Assembly: GCA_007117775.1 (NCBI GenBank)
Contig: SKFX01000166.1
Location: forward strand, 1-7,876
Reading direction: 5' to 3'
Length of the DNA stretch: 7,876 bases
Origin: Ilumatobacteraceae bacterium
GTDB lineage: Bacteria > Actinomycetota > Acidimicrobiia > Acidimicrobiales > Ilumatobacteraceae
The notes under the pieces were generated by a model, which worked only from the letters and a program-made list of their open reading frames with translations, did not search any database and was not told the DNA's origin. Below are positions 5,212 to 7,876 of the stretch, piece after piece. The stretch's first letter is position 1, and each line of letters starts with the position of its first letter. A program made the translations under genes and the position numbers.

Positions 5212-5841
5212 ATGCGCGCTGTGCTGTGGGACTTCGGTGGGGTGATCCTGTCGAGTCCGTTCGAGGCCTTCAATCGCTACGAACGCGAACACGGCCTGCC
5301 CACCGACTTCATCAGATCGGTCAACGCCACCGATGCCGACCACAACGCCTGGGCGCGCCTCGAGCGATCCGAGATCGATGTCGAGACCTTCGATGCGGCC
5401 TTCGCCACCGAATCCGAGCATGCCGGCCACCGGGTGGCTGGACGAGATGTCCTGGCGCTGCTCGCGGGCGATATACGACCCGAGATGGTCACCGCCCTCG
5501 ACCGGGTCATCGAAGCGGGCTATCTGACGGCATGTCTGACCAACAATGTCGTCAGCGCTCCCGGCCATGGTTACGCCGATCGCGACGATGTCGTGTCGGT
5601 GATGGAACGATTCGATCAGGTGGTCGAGTCCTCCAAGGTCGGGGTGCGCAAACCCGAGACCACCTTCTACACGATCGCATGTGATCTGCTCGGGGTAGCA
5701 CCCGATGACTGCGTCTTTTTGGATGATCTCGGCGTGAACCTGAAACCTGCAGCCGCTCTCGGGATGCACACCATCAAGGTCACCACCGCCGGCCAAGCGA
5801 TCGGTGATCTCGAAGCGGTGCTCGGGATCAGCCTGCGCTGA
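5212..5841 (+). CDS. HAD-superfamily hydrolase (subfamily IA, epoxide-hydrolase N-terminal-phosphatase-like)
   Basis: This 209-residue protein has the four HAD signatures in order: motif I VLWDFGGVIL (nucleophile D7), motif II CLTNN (T110), motif III lysine in ESSKVGVRKPE (K142 or K147), and motif IV VFLDDLGVNL (D171, D172). The cap would be the helical stretch of about residues 15-85. The overall style (DFGGV, CLTNN, RKPE, FLDD) matches the COG1011 group related to the N-terminal phosphatase of soluble epoxide hydrolase and ACAD10. The second Asp of the usual DxD motif I, the general acid/base in HAD phosphatases, is Gly (G9), as is common in this subgroup, so the substrate and even phosphatase activity are uncertain. 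The start is supported by TAGCAT six bases upstream. The gene diverges from the NYN fusion and overlaps the 3' end of the dehydrogenase gene by 14 bases. Superfamily certain; role unknown. Confidence 0.88.
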   Translation: MRAVLWDFGGVILSSPFEAFNRYEREHGLPTDFIRSVNATDADHNAWARLERSEIDVETFDAAFATESEHAGHRVAGRDVLALLAGDIRPEMVTALDRVIEAGYLTACLTNNVVSAPGHGYADRDDVVSVMERFDQVVESSKVGVRKPETTFYTIACDLLGVAPDDCVFLDDLGVNLKPAAALGMHTIKVTTAGQAIGDLEAVLGISLR

Positions 5842-5846
5842 GATCC
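5825..5846. other. bulged hairpin at convergent overlap of HAD and 2-oxoglutarate dehydrogenase genes
   Basis: TCAGC (5828-5832), loop CTGC, then GCTGA (5837-5841) form a 5-bp stem. After a two-base GA bulge, three more pairs (GGA/TCC) extend it to 5825-5846. It covers both stop codons: TGA 5839-5841 on the plus strand and 5830-5828 on the minus strand. No T-run follows on either strand, so it is at most a weak bidirectional termination or RNA-stabilising element. Confidence 0.3.
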
Positions 5847-7876
5847 ACACCGTCGAACAACTCGGCCATCAGTTCGGCGTGCTCGTGGTCGTGGACCGTC
5901 TTGGAACCCGTCGCCGGACTCCCAGATGGCACCCGGGCCACACAGCGCAGGTCATAGCCGCGCTCTTTGATGCGCCATGTGCGATGTTCGATGAAGTTCC
6001 ACGGGCCCATGTTCTCGGGCTCCTCTTGGAGCCACCGGACCTCGCGGGCATTGGGGTAGCGCGCGAGTGCCGCCATCATCTGTTCGGCGGGAAGCGGGTA
6101 GAGCTGTTCGACACGCACCACCGCAACCGGCGCTGAGCGGCGGTCGCGTTCGTCCATCGCATCCCAGGCCACCTTGCCCGAACAGAACACCACCCGACGG
6201 ATCGAATCCGGATCGGTGACGAAGGGATCATCGATGACCTCTCGGAATGAGCCTTGGGTGAACTCCTCGATCGGCGAACGCGTCTGGCGCATACGCAGAC
6301 CCTGTTTGGGGGTGAACACCACCAGTGGGGTGCGGCGTTCGGAGTGCACTTGGCGGCGCAACAGATGGAAGTACTGCGATGCGGTGGTCGCATTGCACAA
6401 CTGGATGTTGTCCTCGGCCGCGAGGATCAAGAAGCGCTCGATGCGCGCCGAGGAATGTTCGGGGCCCTGGCCCTCGAAACCGTGGGGCAACAACAGCACG
6501 AGGCCGTTGTTCTGATCCCATTTGTCCTCGGCCGCCACCAGGAACTGATCGATGATGATCTGCGCACCGTTGATGAAGTCACCGAACTGTGCCTCCCACA
6601 TCACGAGCGCATCGGGTTTGGCATGTGCATAGCCGTATTCGAAGCCCAAGGCGGCATATTCGGACAGCAGCGAGTCATAGACCCAGAACTTGGTGGAGGC
6701 ATCGGTGAGTGAATCGAGCGGCACCCACGGATCGGAGGTCTCGAAGTCGATGAGTGCGGCATGGCGCTGTGAGAACGTGCCGCGACGCGAATCCTGGCCG
6801 GCGAGTCGGACCGGATGCCCCTCGAGCAGCAGCGATCCGATGGCGAGCGCCTCACCGGTGGCCCAGTCCACCTCCCCGGTCTCGGCGAACAGTTTCGAGC
6901 GCGCCTCGAACTGCTTGGCGAGTTTGGGATGCGGGGTGAAACCCTCGGGATAGTCCGTCAGGGTCGTGAAGATCCGCTCGATGGTGCTGCGCTCCACACC
7001 GGTCGGGATCGCCGGCAGCACACCGAGCGGTTTGGGCGGACGCGCCGGGTGCACCTCGGGACGGGCCTGTGAACGGGTCTCGTCGAGGGCCACCTGCAGT
7101 TTGTGCTGGAAGTCCTCGAGAGCCTGCTCGGCCTCCTCCATGGTGATATCACCGCGTTTGACGAGGGACTCGACATAGAGCTTGCGGACACTGCGACGCT
7201 CGGCGATCGCTTTGTACATGAGCGGCTGGGTGTAGCTCGGATCATCGCCCTCGTTATGGCCGTGGCGCCGGTAGCAGACCATGTCGATCACGACGTCTTT
7301 GTGGAACTTCTGGCGATAGTCCCATGCGAGGCGCGCGGCGCGCACACAGGCTTCGGGATCGTCACCGTTGACGTGGAAGATCGGTGCCTGCACCGTCTTC
7401 GCGACATCGGAGCAGTAGATCGAGGAACGGGCGTATTGCGGTGCGGTGGTGAAGCCGATCTGGTTGTTGATGATCAGATGGATCGTGCCGCCGACGCGGT
7501 ATCCGCCGATATCGCTCATGGCGAGGGTCTCAGCGACGACACCTTGGCCGGCGAAGGCCGCGTCACCGTGGATGAGCAGTGGCAGCACGCTGTACGCGAG
7601 CGGCGGGTCGATGCTGTCCTGGGCGGCGCGGACCATTCCGGTAACCACCGGGTTGACGGCTTCGAGATGGCTCGGGTTCGCCGCCATCTCGACGGGGATC
7701 TGCGCACCACTGCCCGAGACATAGGCGCCTTTGGCGCCGAGGTGGTATTTGACATCGCCCGAGCCCTGCACCGCATCGACGTCGAGGTGGCCCTCGAACT
7801 CGGAGAAGATCGCCGAATAGCTCTTTCCCAAGATGTTCGACAGCACATTGAGACGGCCGCGGTGCGCCATCCCGAT
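5828..7876 (-). CDS. kgd: 2-oxoglutarate dehydrogenase E1 component (SucA/Kgd type), C-terminal part (runs off right edge)
   Basis: The frame is open to the right edge and gives 682 residues beginning IGMAHRGRLNVLSN, an internal E1 motif, so the real start lies outside. The enzyme decarboxylates 2-oxoglutarate on thiamine diphosphate in the TCA cycle. In fragment numbering: GDAAFAGQG (104-112), INNQIGFTT (136-144) and the metal/ThDP region NGDDPEACVRAA (from 170), then RRHGHNEGDDPSYTQP (from 203). The second half is the pyrimidine-binding transketolase domain: EYGYAHAKPDALVMWEAQFG (from 413) and GFEGQGPEHSSARIERF (from 466). The C-terminal domain follows: VEQLYPLP and LQEEPENMGPWNF. In actinobacteria this enzyme is often a Kgd protein of about 1,200 residues with a fused succinyltransferase-like N-terminus; whether that is so here cannot be seen. 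The internal Met at 7870 is not the start. No frameshift is evident. Identity is very secure; kgd versus sucA naming is open. Confidence 0.92.
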   Translation of the reverse strand: MGMAHRGRLNVLSNILGKSYSAIFSEFEGHLDVDAVQGSGDVKYHLGAKGAYVSGSGAQIPVEMAANPSHLEAVNPVVTGMVRAAQDSIDPPLAYSVLPLLIHGDAAFAGQGVVAETLAMSDIGGYRVGGTIHLIINNQIGFTTAPQYARSSIYCSDVAKTVQAPIFHVNGDDPEACVRAARLAWDYRQKFHKDVVIDMVCYRRHGHNEGDDPSYTQPLMYKAIAERRSVRKLYVESLVKRGDITMEEAEQALEDFQHKLQVALDETRSQARPEVHPARPPKPLGVLPAIPTGVERSTIERIFTTLTDYPEGFTPHPKLAKQFEARSKLFAETGEVDWATGEALAIGSLLLEGHPVRLAGQDSRRGTFSQRHAALIDFETSDPWVPLDSLTDASTKFWVYDSLLSEYAALGFEYGYAHAKPDALVMWEAQFGDFINGAQIIIDQFLVAAEDKWDQNNGLVLLLPHGFEGQGPEHSSARIERFLILAAEDNIQLCNATTASQYFHLLRRQVHSERRTPLVVFTPKQGLRMRQTRSPIEEFTQGSFREVIDDPFVTDPDSIRRVVFCSGKVAWDAMDERDRRSAPVAVVRVEQLYPLPAEQMMAALARYPNAREVRWLQEEPENMGPWNFIEHRTWRIKERGYDLRCVARVPSGSPATGSKTVHDHEHAELMAELFDGVDLSAG

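Noticed and set aside
6254..6712. Plus-strand frame of 152 codons inside the dehydrogenase gene
   Set aside because: Antisense shadow of a highly conserved E1 coding region; no supporting signal.

Overview
The window is a high-GC, gene-dense stretch of bacterial chromosome. GTG starts, leaderless-type promoters (TANNNT six bases before the start codon), a UvrD2-like helicase with a C-terminal HRDC domain, an actinobacterial-type 2-oxoglutarate dehydrogenase E1 and a lysine/alanine-rich histone-like tail all point to Actinobacteriota. A lineage such as Acidimicrobiia is possible, but that is inference from protein style and not from a marker gene. No mobile element, tRNA, rRNA or CRISPR array is visible.

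Layout. (1) Positions 1-770, minus strand: a membrane protein with a bacterial PH domain and a SHOCT tail, followed closely by the N-terminus of an alpha/beta hydrolase that runs off the left edge. (2) Positions 771-823: a 53-base divergent promoter region. It has two facing TANNNT boxes, each six bases from a GTG start. (3) Positions 824-2950, plus strand: a UvrD/Rep-family helicase of the UvrD2 type, with an acidic Asp/Thr/Ala repeat at its N-terminus. (4) Positions 2917-5023, minus strand: a likely two-gene operon. The first gene encodes a NYN/PIN-like RNase domain fused to an S1-like domain and a long histone H1-like tail. Four bases after its stop codon comes an exonuclease III-type AP endonuclease (xthA). 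(5) Positions 5024-5211: a divergent intergenic region. (6) Positions 5212-5841, plus strand: a HAD-superfamily hydrolase, probably leaderless. (7) Positions 5828-7876, minus strand: the C-terminal 682 residues of 2-oxoglutarate dehydrogenase E1, cut by the right edge.

Genes alternate in strand. Both convergent pairs overlap at their 3' ends (34 and 14 bases), and each overlap carries a hairpin on the plus-strand stop codon. Two neighbouring genes handle DNA damage (helicase and AP endonuclease). The NYN fusion co-transcribed with xthA is the least conventional item and the best candidate for a poorly described function: its predicted parts cut RNA, bind RNA, and bind or condense nucleic acid. 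The remaining genes are housekeeping or generic, and I see no defence or mobile system.
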